Shown here one piece after another: positions 35,860-44,398 of a stretch of DNA of 64,000 nucleotides. A program made the position numbers and the translations under genes. Each line of letters opens with the position of its first letter. Within the stretch, counting starts at the first letter, position 1. Origin of the DNA: CAZXCK01 sp964639225 (GTDB lineage: Bacteria; Chloroflexota; Anaerolineae; Aggregatilineales; Phototrophicaceae); the NCBI GenBank assembly GCA_964639225.1, contig CAZXCK010000002.1:1-64000 (forward strand), in the 5' to 3' direction. Below the pieces are notes generated by a model that saw only the letters and a list, made by a program, of their open reading frames with translations, had not been told where the DNA came from and made no database searches.

Positions 35860-36225
35860 ATGGAACGACCTTTGCTGGACGCCGTTATCGTCTGTATCAT
35901 CTTTGCTGTTATCTTTGGTCCGCTAACCGCTCGTAGTTCGCTGCGCAGAGAGCCTGTTCACGGTGGTCTGCTGCCGGTACTGTTCAATCTCCTCGGCGCT
36001 AGCGCACTGGTGGCCGTGCTTCCAGGCGTCATCGCTGCGCTGGTGCTAGGCGGCGGATTTCGTCTCGCGTTTCCGTTGGCGCTGGCGTGTGTGGCCATAA
36101 GTCTTGGCGCACTGATGATCTTCGCCGCGCTGGAATATCCGGCCCGCAGCCGATTCGAGGCCGAACAGCAGCGCAAAACAGAACAGGGCTGGACCGAAGA
36201 GGATGCCAGACGCTCTGGCCTGTAA
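35860..36225 (+). CDS. Small membrane protein, unknown function
   Basis: The protein has 121 residues with three hydrophobic segments (about 8-22, 40-66 and 70-92) and a charged cytoplasmic tail (RSRFEAEQQRKTEQGWTEEDARRSGL). The ATG at 35860 has AGGGTG 7 bp upstream; a GTG three codons earlier is possible. It lies between the carbamoyltransferase group and purH with its own upstream hairpin. No family is recognised. Confidence 0.65.
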   Translation: MERPLLDAVIVCIIFAVIFGPLTARSSLRREPVHGGLLPVLFNLLGASALVAVLPGVIAALVLGGGFRLAFPLALACVAISLGALMIFAALEYPARSRFEAEQQRKTEQGWTEEDARRSGL

Positions 36226-36285
36226 CAACTACACAGAACCTAAACCGACAATCACTTTGCCGCATTTCTGCCAACAGAAAGATAG

Positions 36286-37833
36286 ATGTTCATGCCTCGC
36301 GCCTTACTAAGCGTTTATGACAAAACGGCCATTGAATCGTTTGCGACCAGTCTCGTCAACATGGGCTGGGAACTCATCGCCAGTGGTGGCACCCGGCAGG
36401 CACTGATTGACGTGGGCCTACCGGTGCAGTCCGTTGATGAAGAAACGGGCGTTCCGGCCATGCTAGGCGGACGAGTCAAAACGCTGCACCCAGCCATTTT
36501 CGCTGGCATTCTGGCACGCGACAACGAATCCGACCGCGATGATCTCGACCGTATGGGTTACAGCCGAATTGATATGGTGGTCTGCAATCTGTACCCGTTC
36601 CAGGAAACAATCAGCCGGGCCGGTACCACACTTCAGGATGCGATTGAAGAAATCGACATCGGCGGTGTCTCACTGCTGCGTGCAGCCGCAAAGAACTTCC
36701 TGTACACGACCGTCATCTGTGACCCTGCCGATTACGAAGCCGTGACCGCCGAAATTCAGGCCAACAACGCCGTCGATCTGGCGCTGAGGCGGTCGCTCGC
36801 CATCAAAGCGTTTGCCCATACCCGCGACTACGACACCGCCATTCACGCTTTTCTGTCACGCGGGACAGCCAGCAACACAGAAACCGCAGTCGAGCTTCCA
36901 GCCAAGTTATCGATTGGCATGCAGAAGGTAGAGGACCTGCGCTATGGAGAGAATCCGCACCAGGCCGCTGCCTATTACAGCCAGTCATCAACCGATGGAC
37001 CACTGGGCGGCAAACTGCTGGGCGGCAAGCAGCTTTCATACAACAACATTCTTGACCTCGATGCCGCCTGGCGCGCTGTGAGCAGCTTCAGCGATCCTTC
37101 CGTAGTGATCGTCAAGCATCTAAATCCCTGCGGCATCGCCAGCGCCATCAGCATCGCCCAGGCCTACTCACCCGCCCTTGAAAGCGATCCGGTGTCTGCC
37201 TTTGGCGGCGTAATCGCCGTCAACCGCATGGTTGACCTGGACTTTGTGGAAACACTCGGTTCGTTGTTCGTCGAGGCAATCGCAGCGCCGTCATTCAGCG
37301 ACGAGGCTGCGGAACTGCTCAACGAAAAACGCAAAAACTGCCGTCTGCTTCAGATTCCATTCCCATTCAGCGGCGCTGAGTTTGAACTACGCAGAGTTCA
37401 GCACGGTATGCTGGTCCAGCATGCGGACATGGGCGATCCTGAAGGCACACTGCTGCGTACAGTCACCGAGCGCGCCCCCACAACTGAAGAAATGAGCGCG
37501 CTGCAATTCGCCTGGAAGTGCGTCACGCACGTCAAATCAAACGCAATCGTGCTGGCCGTACCTGGCGCTACAGTAGGAATCGGCGGCGGCCTGCCCAGCC
37601 GTGTGGACGCCGCTCAGATCGCCGTTGCCAAAGCCGGCGAAAGGGCCAGAGGCGCGGTTATGGCGTCGGATGCGTTTTTCCCCTTCGCCGATGGCGTCAA
37701 AGCGGCCATTGACGCTGGTGTGACCGCTATCATCCAGCCGGGCGGGTCTATCCGCGATGCGGAAGTCATCGAAGCGGCCAACCGCGCCGATATCGCCATG
37801 GTGATGACCGGAATACGCCATTTCCGCCATTAA
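36286..37833 (+). CDS. purH: Bifunctional AICAR formyltransferase / IMP cyclohydrolase
   Basis: The 515 residues match PurH. The N-terminal IMP cyclohydrolase (MGS-like fold) reads RALLSVYDKTAIE and GGRVKTLHPAIFAG. The C-terminal AICAR transformylase has LRYGENPHQAAAYY, KHLNPCGIASA, SDAFFPFADGV and the C-terminal MTGIRHFRH. It performs the last two steps of purine synthesis, AICAR to FAICAR to IMP. ATG 36286 or ATG 36292 may be the start; neither has a strong ribosome site. The tRNA-Thr and udk genes follow. Confidence 0.95.
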   Translation: MFMPRALLSVYDKTAIESFATSLVNMGWELIASGGTRQALIDVGLPVQSVDEETGVPAMLGGRVKTLHPAIFAGILARDNESDRDDLDRMGYSRIDMVVCNLYPFQETISRAGTTLQDAIEEIDIGGVSLLRAAAKNFLYTTVICDPADYEAVTAEIQANNAVDLALRRSLAIKAFAHTRDYDTAIHAFLSRGTASNTETAVELPAKLSIGMQKVEDLRYGENPHQAAAYYSQSSTDGPLGGKLLGGKQLSYNNILDLDAAWRAVSSFSDPSVVIVKHLNPCGIASAISIAQAYSPALESDPVSAFGGVIAVNRMVDLDFVETLGSLFVEAIAAPSFSDEAAELLNEKRKNCRLLQIPFPFSGAEFELRRVQHGMLVQHADMGDPEGTLLRTVTERAPTTEEMSALQFAWKCVTHVKSNAIVLAVPGATVGIGGGLPSRVDAAQIAVAKAGERARGAVMASDAFFPFADGVKAAIDAGVTAIIQPGGSIRDAEVIEAANRADIAMVMTGIRHFRH

Positions 37834-37862
37834 ATGCGCTGGCAAAGTGGTCAATTCTGACC

Positions 37863-37891
37863 TTGCTTGCGCCTGCGGCAGTTGCTATAAT
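37863..37891 (+). promoter_or_regulatory. Promoter of tRNA-Thr
   Basis: TTGCTT at 37863-37868, a 17-bp spacer and a perfect TATAAT at 37886-37891. The predicted transcription start, near 37898, is about 11 nt before the mature tRNA. Confidence 0.6.
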
Positions 37892-37908
37892 GCCGGCATA
37901 AGCGAACC

Positions 37909-37980
37909 GCCACCGTAGCTCAACGGCAGAGCATACGCTTCGTAAGCGTGAGGTTATGGGTTCAAATCCCATCGGTGGCT
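37909..37980 (+). tRNA. tRNA-Thr (anticodon CGT)
   Basis: The 72-nt cloverleaf is complete. The acceptor stem GCCACCG (37909-37915) pairs with CGGTGGC (37973-37979) with discriminator T. The D-arm GCTCAACGGCAGAGC is normal, the anticodon stem ACGC/GCGT encloses loop TTCGTAA with anticodon CGT at 37941-37943, and the T-arm has the GGTTCAAATCC pattern. CCA is not encoded. The anticodon reads ACG (Thr). It lies between purH and udk and has its own promoter. Confidence 0.95.
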
Positions 37981-38039
37981 TTTCTCCAAATGCCCGCACA
38001 GATGCTGCTGCGGGCGTTCTTGTGTCAGGACAGGAAACT

Positions 38040-38714
38040 ATGGACACCGACGCACATTCTACGGACCGGCACCCTGTCACAATCGCCGTCGCGGGTGGCA
38101 CCGGTTCTGGCAAAACCACCGTCTCCAACGCCCTGCTGGATCGGGTTGGCCATCGTCATATCGCCTATATCCCCCACGACGCCTATTATAAAGACCTGCG
38201 CCACCTGCCGCCTCAGCAACTTTACACCTTCAATTTCGACCATCCTGATGCGCTCGACACGCATCTTATGATCGAACATATCAAACAGTTGCAGGCCGGC
38301 CAACCGGTCGAAATCCCCATCTATGATTTTACGGTTCACCAGCGCACCGAACGCACGCAGACCGTTGGGCCGCAGCCCATTATTCTGGTCGAGGGTATTC
38401 TGATTTTTGGCGACGCCGCCCTGCGCGAACTATTCGACGTCAAAATCTATGTCGATACTGACGCTGATCTACGTTTCATCCGTCGTCTTCAGCGCGACAT
38501 CGTCGAACGTGGTCGCACAATGGAGTCGGTAATCGAACAGTACCTGAATACTGTACGCCCGATGCATCTCAAGTTTGTGGAACCAAGTAAACGCTACGCG
38601 GATGTCATCATACCTGAAGGTGGCTTCAATATGGTCGCCATCGACATGGTCGCCGCTCGCATTCGCAACATGCTCGAAACCGGCCATTCTCAAGCGACCG
38701 ACGCCAGGGATTGA
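38040..38714 (+). CDS. udk: Uridine kinase
   Basis: The protein has 224 residues. Walker A is GGTGSGKTT, followed by YIPHDAYYKDL, FNFDHPDALD, PIYDFTVHQR and ILVEGILIF, all typical of Udk. It phosphorylates uridine and cytidine with ATP or GTP in pyrimidine salvage. The ATG at 38040 has AGGA 6 bp upstream; reading further upstream would run into the tRNA gene. The stop codon lies inside the -35 element of the next promoter. Confidence 0.92.
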   Translation: MDTDAHSTDRHPVTIAVAGGTGSGKTTVSNALLDRVGHRHIAYIPHDAYYKDLRHLPPQQLYTFNFDHPDALDTHLMIEHIKQLQAGQPVEIPIYDFTVHQRTERTQTVGPQPIILVEGILIFGDAALRELFDVKIYVDTDADLRFIRRLQRDIVERGRTMESVIEQYLNTVRPMHLKFVEPSKRYADVIIPEGGFNMVAIDMVAARIRNMLETGHSQATDARD

Positions 38715-38740
38715 CACTCAAAGTGGGCGCATGCTATACT
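38711..38740 (+). promoter_or_regulatory. Strong sigma70-type promoter of the T-box/valS unit
   Basis: A consensus TTGACA at 38711-38716, an 18-bp spacer and TATACT at 38735-38740 preceded by TGC (extended -10). Transcription should start near 38747, just at the beginning of the T-box stem I. Confidence 0.8.
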
Positions 38741-38746
38741 CCGCCT

Positions 38747-39027
38747 CAAGAAAATACGCTCATCAAAGACTTTGATCGGGAAGAGTAGATAATTCTCCTT
38801 ACGCCAGAGAGTGCAGGTCAAAGGCTGAAAGCCTGCTCGTAACGACTTATCGAACGTCACCCGTGAGTCGCTGGTCCGAAGAGCACTATGTTTCATATCA
38901 GCTCACTAAGATCAGCCGGCAGCGCCCGTTATCGCGCCAACAAGTGCGGCAGTTCATCTGCCGAAACAAGGTGGTACCGCGAGAGCCTACCCTCCCGTCC
39001 TTGTATTGCAGGATGAGAGGGTTTTTT
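38747..39027 (+). promoter_or_regulatory. T-box riboswitch (specifier GUC, valine)
   Basis: A T-box leader is recognisable. Stem I begins near GGGAAGAGTAG with the AGAGAGTGCAGG AG-bulge/distal region and GGCTGAAAGCC. The specifier loop reads CGAACGTCACC, giving codon GTC (Val) at 38856-38858. The antiterminator T-box core AACAAGGTGGTACCGCG lies at 38966-38981 with the tRNA-acceptor-binding UGGU. The terminator (CCCTC...GAGGG then T6, 38990-39027) follows. Uncharged tRNA-Val would stabilise the antiterminator and allow expression of the methyltransferase and valS genes behind it. Confidence 0.9.
38990..39027 (+). terminator. T-box-controlled terminator
   Basis: CCCTCCCGTCCTTG pairs with CAGGATGAGAGGG and is followed by TTTTTT. 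It is the alternative structure to the T-box antiterminator. Confidence 0.85.
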
Positions 39028-39046
39028 GTTGCATCGGGAGGAAATC

Positions 39047-39850
39047 ATGGCAAAAAATGCGGCATCAAACAGAATCAGTAACAACACCACTGATTTCTAC
39101 GATGCGATTGCCGAATATTATCCCTACTTCTACCGGGACTGGGAAACGCAGCTCCAACGCGAGGGGCTGAGCCTGCGCGCAATCTTCCGCAATAAAGGTG
39201 TGGAACGCGTTCTGGATGCCTCGTGCGGGGCCGGGACGCAGGCAGTATCGCTGGCCCAGTTGGGCTTCAGCGTCGTCGCCGCTGACCCCAGCCCCGGCAT
39301 GTTGCGCCAGGCGAACCAGATTGCTGAACAGTACGGCGTTACGGACAAAGTCGAGTTTCACCGCTCCGGCTTCCTTGACCTGCCCGATGTCGTCGAGGGG
39401 CCATTCGATGCCATTATCAGCAAGGGCAACGCCCTGCCACATCTACTGCTCGACGACGAGATCGAGACCACCCTGCTGATCTTCTTCGATCTACTGCGGC
39501 CTGGCGGTCTGCTCGTCATCGGCATGCGCGACTTCGGCCCGTTTATGGAAGACCGTCCGCGCTTCATACCTGGATTCATTAGTACCGACGACGATGACGC
39601 CGAGTTCATAACCTTTGACGTATGGGAATGGCAGGAAGGCCCGCCGGTAATCGCCACCCAGAATCTCTACATTGTCAAAGGCAAAGGCAGCAACTACCAG
39701 GCGATCAAACAGCAGGTTACGTTCAGGCCACTGTCGACAGACGAGGTAAAGGTCGTACTGCTAGAGGTCGGTTTTGAGGACATTATCGACCAGCCAGACC
39801 GTGCCGAGCGGGTGCTCGTGGCGCGCAAACCCTTGACAACCAGTTCATAA
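39047..39850 (+). CDS. Class I SAM-dependent methyltransferase
   Basis: The protein has 267 residues. Motif I is VLDASCGAGTQA (about 55-66), followed by an acidic strand end (VVAADPS) and the post-motif DAIISKGNALPHL, all of the Rossmann-fold methyltransferase type. The N-terminus FYDAIAEYYPYFYRDW is typical of small-molecule methyltransferases. The substrate is unknown. GGGAGG lies 5 bp before ATG 39047. It is the first gene behind the valine T-box and is followed by valS after 22 bp, so it is expressed with valyl-tRNA synthetase in response to valine starvation, which is unusual for such an enzyme. Confidence 0.85.
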   Translation: MAKNAASNRISNNTTDFYDAIAEYYPYFYRDWETQLQREGLSLRAIFRNKGVERVLDASCGAGTQAVSLAQLGFSVVAADPSPGMLRQANQIAEQYGVTDKVEFHRSGFLDLPDVVEGPFDAIISKGNALPHLLLDDEIETTLLIFFDLLRPGGLLVIGMRDFGPFMEDRPRFIPGFISTDDDDAEFITFDVWEWQEGPPVIATQNLYIVKGKGSNYQAIKQQVTFRPLSTDEVKVVLLEVGFEDIIDQPDRAERVLVARKPLTTSS

Positions 39851-39872
39851 TTCGCACACAGGATTACATAGC

Positions 39873-42509
39873 ATGGCTACCGAAATCAAGCGCCAGATGC
39901 CCAAGAATTTTGATTTTGCTGAGGCGGAAAGCCGCCTATATGACTGGTGGGAGCAGAACGGTTGGTTCAGGCCAGAATGTGCCGCGCCAGACGCGGAGCC
40001 GTTCACTATCAGCATGCCCCCGCCCAATGTAACCGGCGCACTGCACATTGGCCACGCGCTGTTTTCCACACTTGAAGACCTCATGATCCGCTATGAGCGC
40101 ATGCGCGGCAAAGCGGCCCTGTGGGTGCCTGGAACCGACCACGCCGGCATTGCCACCCAGCTTCAGGTGGAGAAGATGCTGGAAAAACAGGGAACCAATC
40201 GAGAGGCGCTCGGTCGAGAGGAATTTCTGCGCCGCACCTGGGCATGGAAAGCAGAATACGGCGGCACCATCATCCGCCAGCTTCGCCGCCTGGGCGCAAG
40301 CTGCGACTGGTCGCGAGAACGCTTCACGCTGGACGAAGGGCTTTCCAACGCCGTGCAGGAAGTCTTTATCCGCCTGTACGAAGAAGGGCTGATCTATCGC
40401 GGACCGCGCCTGGTGAACTGGTCCCCGGGTTTGCAGACCGCCGTCTCCGACCTGGAAGTGGAACGCTCTGAGGAAACCAGTAAGCTGTATTATTTCAAGT
40501 ATCCGGTGGAGGGCGGCGAATTCCTGCCGGTGGCTACTACCCGCCCGGAGACGATCCTGGGCGATACGGCGGTCTGCGTCCATCCTGATGACGACCGCTA
40601 CCGGCATTTCATTGGCAAGAATGCCTACGTGCCCATGCTCAACCGCGAGATTCCGATCATCGCCGACGAATACGTTGATCGCGAGTTCGGCACTGGCGCG
40701 CTCAAAATCACACCTGCACACGACTTCAACGACTACAAGCTCGGAGAGCAGCACAGTCTGCCTGTGGTCAACGTCCTGACACAGAAGGCCACCATGAACG
40801 AAAACGCCGGCCCCTACGAAGGGCTGGACCGTTTCGAGTGCCGCAAGCGCCTGTGGGCCGATATGGAAACCGCCGGACTGACCATCAAAACTGAAGACCA
40901 CACGATGGTCGTACCACGCAGCCAGCGCGGCGGAGAAGTCATCGAGCCACTCATCAGCACACAGTGGTTCCTGAAGATTCAGCCACTGGCCGAACGAGCA
41001 CTGGAAGCCGTCCGCGAGGGCGAAATCAAGATCGTGCCGGAACGCTTCGAGCGTGTCTATTATCACTGGCTGGAAAACATCGAGGACTGGTGCATCAGCC
41101 GCCAGCTCTGGTGGGGTCATCGTATCCCGGCCTGGTACCATGAGGATGGGCGCATCTATGTGGGCCGTACCGCGCCGAAAGAAGACGGTTGGACACCGGA
41201 AGAGGACGTGCTGGACACCTGGTTCAGCAGCGGACTGTGGCCCTTCAGCACACTTGGCTGGCCACAGGACACACCAGACCTGCGCCGCTACTATCCCACC
41301 GACATTATGGAGACAGGCTACGACATTCTGTTCTTCTGGGTGGCGCGCATGATTATGATGGGCCTGTGGTTCACGGATAAACCACCGTTCCACACGGTGT
41401 ATCTGCACGGACTTGTCAGAGATGCCAAGGGCCGTAAGATCAGCAAAACGCTGGGCAACACCATTGATCCGCTGGAACTGATCGACAAGTACGGCGCGGA
41501 CCCGCTGCGCTTCACCCTGGTGACCAGCGGCACGCCCGGCAACGATGTCAACCTGGACCCCAACCGCATTGAAGGCGAATGGCGCTTTGTCAATAAAATC
41601 TGGCAGATGGCGAACTTCATCACCGCCAACCTGGGTGAAGAGTCAATCCCTGTCGGGCTGCCAGTCGCAAATGAACTGGACCTGCCCTCGCGCTGGATTC
41701 TGAGCCGTCTGAACCAGCTCATCGGTACTGTGCAGCGGTTGTTCGACACCTATCAATACGGCGAGGCTGGGCGTCAAGTTCGATCATTCCTGTGGGATGA
41801 ATTCGCCGACTGGTACATCGAAATGAGCAAGAACGCGCTCTACAGCGACGATGCCACAGCACGGACTCACACCTTGCAGATGCTGGTCCATGTGATGGAC
41901 ACCAGCCTGCGCCTTCTGCATCCGTTTATGCCTTTCGCCACCGAGGAAATCTGGCGCTACCTGCCCCACTCCGGCAAAGCGCTCATCATCGCTGACTGGC
42001 CGCAGGCCCATTCGGAACTAATTGACCATGACGCCGAGAACCGGATGAGCATTCTCATGGATATGGTCCGGGGAATTCGCGCTACCCGCATCGAATACAA
42101 TGTGGACCCTGGTCGCAAGGTCACCGCGCAGGCCACGCCCGGCAGCTTCCGCGACATCATTGAAGCGCACACTTATCTGTTTGCGCGGCTGTGTAACGTC
42201 GCCAACATGGAAATACTGGCCAACGGCACACAGGCTCCAGAAGACGCCGCTTCGATTGTCGTCAGCGATGTGACAGTGTATCTGCCCTTGGCTGGCATGA
42301 TCGACATCGAGGCCGAAGTTGAACGGTTGAGCAAAGAGCTTGAGCGCCTCGATCAGCAGATCAGCAAGACGCAGGGCATGCTCGCTAACGAGCAGTTTGT
42401 CAGTCGGGCCAAGCCCGAAGTCGTCCAGCGCGAGCGCGACCGGCTCATCGAACTGGAAGCCAGCAGCACCAGCATCCGCGACCGACTGGCACAACTGAGC
42501 AGCAAATAA
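39873..42509 (+). CDS. valS: Valyl-tRNA synthetase
   Basis: The 878 residues form a class I ValRS: PPPNVTGALHIGH (HIGH at 58-61), the editing domain region ATTRPETILGDTAV, the WCISRQLWWGHRIPAWY motif, GRKISKTLGN in the KMSKS position (about 521-525) and a C-terminal coiled-coil arm (about 800-878, KELERLDQQISKTQG). KMSKS as KISKT is a mild variant. It charges tRNA-Val. Regulation by the upstream valine T-box, through the methyltransferase gene, is evident. A strong terminator follows. Confidence 0.97.
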   Translation: MATEIKRQMPKNFDFAEAESRLYDWWEQNGWFRPECAAPDAEPFTISMPPPNVTGALHIGHALFSTLEDLMIRYERMRGKAALWVPGTDHAGIATQLQVEKMLEKQGTNREALGREEFLRRTWAWKAEYGGTIIRQLRRLGASCDWSRERFTLDEGLSNAVQEVFIRLYEEGLIYRGPRLVNWSPGLQTAVSDLEVERSEETSKLYYFKYPVEGGEFLPVATTRPETILGDTAVCVHPDDDRYRHFIGKNAYVPMLNREIPIIADEYVDREFGTGALKITPAHDFNDYKLGEQHSLPVVNVLTQKATMNENAGPYEGLDRFECRKRLWADMETAGLTIKTEDHTMVVPRSQRGGEVIEPLISTQWFLKIQPLAERALEAVREGEIKIVPERFERVYYHWLENIEDWCISRQLWWGHRIPAWYHEDGRIYVGRTAPKEDGWTPEEDVLDTWFSSGLWPFSTLGWPQDTPDLRRYYPTDIMETGYDILFFWVARMIMMGLWFTDKPPFHTVYLHGLVRDAKGRKISKTLGNTIDPLELIDKYGADPLRFTLVTSGTPGNDVNLDPNRIEGEWRFVNKIWQMANFITANLGEESIPVGLPVANELDLPSRWILSRLNQLIGTVQRLFDTYQYGEAGRQVRSFLWDEFADWYIEMSKNALYSDDATARTHTLQMLVHVMDTSLRLLHPFMPFATEEIWRYLPHSGKALIIADWPQAHSELIDHDAENRMSILMDMVRGIRATRIEYNVDPGRKVTAQATPGSFRDIIEAHTYLFARLCNVANMEILANGTQAPEDAASIVVSDVTVYLPLAGMIDIEAEVERLSKELERLDQQISKTQGMLANEQFVSRAKPEVVQRERDRLIELEASSTSIRDRLAQLSSK

Positions 42510-42537
42510 TCAACGAATCCCAACAGACGATACAAGC

Positions 42538-42567
42538 AAGTCCCCGGCTGAAAAACACCGGGGACTT
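42538..42567. terminator. Rho-independent terminator after valS
   Basis: A perfect 10-bp stem (AAGTCCCCGG / CCGGGGACTT) with a 10-nt A-rich loop, followed by ATCATTTA. It lies between valS and the convergent HEAT-repeat gene. Confidence 0.8.
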
Positions 42568-42592
42568 ATCATTTAAGTCTAGCATCCGCCCG

Positions 42593-42814
42593 TCAGGACT
42601 GATTGTTGTTTTTGAGGAAAATCTTACGGCCTGCTTCCTGCGCAGCCCGCCGAATATCGGCGTTGGGGTCCTGCCTGAAAACCTGCTGCAACGGTTCGAG
42701 CGCATCAGGGTCGGACAAAAGCTCCAACTCCCGAATAGCCTTCAGCCGCGCTTCAGGATTTTTGTCTTTCAATCGCGCAATGTGGTAAGCGACCACCCGC
42801 TTAACCAACGACAT
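42593..42814 (-). CDS. Single HEAT-repeat mini-protein
   Basis: The protein has 73 residues. The sequence ARLKAIRELELLSDPDALEPL followed by DPNADIRRAAQEAGRKI is the pattern of one to two HEAT/PBS-lyase repeats. The preceding GGGAAGGG ribosome site supports translation. Such short proteins usually act as binding modules, but no partner is evident. It is convergent with valS and divergent from the LysM genes. Confidence 0.75.
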   Translation of the reverse strand: MSLVKRVVAYHIARLKDKNPEARLKAIRELELLSDPDALEPLQQVFRQDPNADIRRAAQEAGRKIFLKNNNQS

Positions 42815-42907
42815 GAATAACCCTTCCCAGAGGTCATGAAACAGATTGCAGGTTCATAATTTAAACCCGTTGGGTTCTGTAACTGCCATTATATATCAAA
42901 ACAGCAT

Positions 42908-42932
42908 GCCCGTGCGATTATTCGACACGGGC
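42908..42932. other. Orphan hairpin in a divergent intergenic region
   Basis: A perfect 7-bp inverted repeat (GCCCGTG / CACGGGC) with an 11-nt loop, in the 213-bp gap between the HEAT gene and the first LysM gene. It is not downstream of any gene on either strand. It could be an operator, part of a small RNA or chance. TATAAT at 42978-42983 lies to its right, before the gene at 43028. Confidence 0.3.
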
Positions 42933-43027
42933 CGTTTATGGTCGTCTTTTGCCCTCGCAGCAAGGCGCTAACCTGCGTATAATTGGCCTCTGTTAGCTGT
43001 TTGTTCTGATGATGCAGAGAACCGATC

Positions 43028-44386
43028 TTGGCCGCACCGCACAAGATTTGCCCAATTTGCCAGACACCCAACCACCGCAACGCATCAATATGTTCCACCT
43101 GCGGCAAAACGCTCGGCAATGTCAGCGCTGCTGGTAACCAGCCTCAAACGCCGCGCGCGGTGGAGACGCTATCATACGACTATCGACACGGTGAAACCGA
43201 CCTGTTCGAAGGTGATCTTCACCGCACAGGACAGGCCTACCTGCGTGGACTGCTGGTGCTGCTGGTCTTAGTCATGTTGGGCGGGCTGGTGCTGGCAATA
43301 GGGCCAACATTGCTGGATTCAGTTTCTTCATCCGATACCAACAACGGCAGCAACAATAACGCGGCAGACAGCAGCGGCGGGCGCGCACCGGTTAACCTGC
43401 CGACCGTTACGCCAGCGCCACCCAGCGCCACCGCGCCACCCACCATCGAGCCAACCGAAGTTCCGCAGCCTACCGCCACACCGGAACCGTGCATGCAGGA
43501 AGTTCTCACCACCGATACCGGCCTGTATGATGTGGTGCTGCGCTGCGGTCACGTTAGCATGAATGTCATCCCGCTGGTGGCTGAAATCAACAATCTGGAC
43601 AATATCAATCTCATTCGTCCCGGTCAGGTACTGGAAATACCCTGGCCGACATCCACGCCAGGCCCTGACGCGCCAGCAGAAGCGCCTGCCGAAGCAGATG
43701 ATGAGGCCAGTGCCGACGACAGTGACGCTGTTGCTGCCAGCCAACCGGGAGCCTTTGACGAAGACTTCGATCCACTTTTTGTACCCACCGCCACGCTGCC
43801 ACCAGGGATTATGTTCCATACCGTGCAGCGCGACGAGAACATCATCGTTATTGGGATGCAATACGATGCCAGTGTTGAGGTACTGTCACAACTGAACCCG
43901 GAGATTACGTTTTCTCAGTGCGAGTTCGGCCAGCGTTTTGGTGGACCGCGCTGCACCGTCCAGCTACGCGAAAATCAGCTTATTCGGGTGCCAGCGCCAA
44001 CCGCTGTGCCCACCCTGTCGCCCACACCGTCAGGCAGCGAGACGCCCACACTCACACCGACTGCTACATTCAACGCGCCGGTCCAGCAAAGCCCTAGTGA
44101 TCGCGCCTTTTTTGATCGTGACGATCTGATAACACTGCGCTGGGTGCCAACCGGAACCCTGGGTGCCGATCAGGTATACCGGCTGCGCGTGGAAGACACG
44201 ACAGCAGGCGTGGTCTACACGACAACCACACGCGACACCTCTTTCGTTGTCCCCGAGGACTGGCAGGGAGAAGGCGAATCTAATCGTCACAATTATGCCT
44301 GGTCCGTAAGTGTCATTAATCTGACTGATCCGGATAACCCCCAGTACACGACAGAGACTTTGACGTTTACGTGGGAAAGCCGTTAG
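43028..44386 (+). CDS. Membrane protein with zinc ribbon, LysM-like domains and Thr/Pro linker
   Basis: The protein has 452 residues. A cytoplasmic zinc ribbon (CPICQTPNHRNASICSTCG, about 8-26) is followed by one transmembrane segment (about 75-97), a Thr/Pro linker, a first LysM-like segment (about 158-203, ending IRPGQVLEIPW) and a second (about 262-320, ending RENQLIRVP), then another linker and a C-terminal beta domain (about 360-452). LysM modules bind glycan such as peptidoglycan. No ATG is available near the start; TTG 43028 is used. The next gene is a lipoprotein paralogue, 12 bp on. The zinc ribbon inside with a glycan-binding part outside suggests a transmembrane linker or signalling role. 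Confidence 0.75.
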   Translation: MAAPHKICPICQTPNHRNASICSTCGKTLGNVSAAGNQPQTPRAVETLSYDYRHGETDLFEGDLHRTGQAYLRGLLVLLVLVMLGGLVLAIGPTLLDSVSSSDTNNGSNNNAADSSGGRAPVNLPTVTPAPPSATAPPTIEPTEVPQPTATPEPCMQEVLTTDTGLYDVVLRCGHVSMNVIPLVAEINNLDNINLIRPGQVLEIPWPTSTPGPDAPAEAPAEADDEASADDSDAVAASQPGAFDEDFDPLFVPTATLPPGIMFHTVQRDENIIVIGMQYDASVEVLSQLNPEITFSQCEFGQRFGGPRCTVQLRENQLIRVPAPTAVPTLSPTPSGSETPTLTPTATFNAPVQQSPSDRAFFDRDDLITLRWVPTGTLGADQVYRLRVEDTTAGVVYTTTTRDTSFVVPEDWQGEGESNRHNYAWSVSVINLTDPDNPQYTTETLTFTWESR

Positions 44387-44398
44387 TTGAGGCTCATT

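Noticed and set aside
39936..41408. Long minus-strand frame of 490 codons inside valS
   Set aside because: The plus strand encodes a complete ValRS with all motifs; the antisense frame shows no domain and reflects codon bias.
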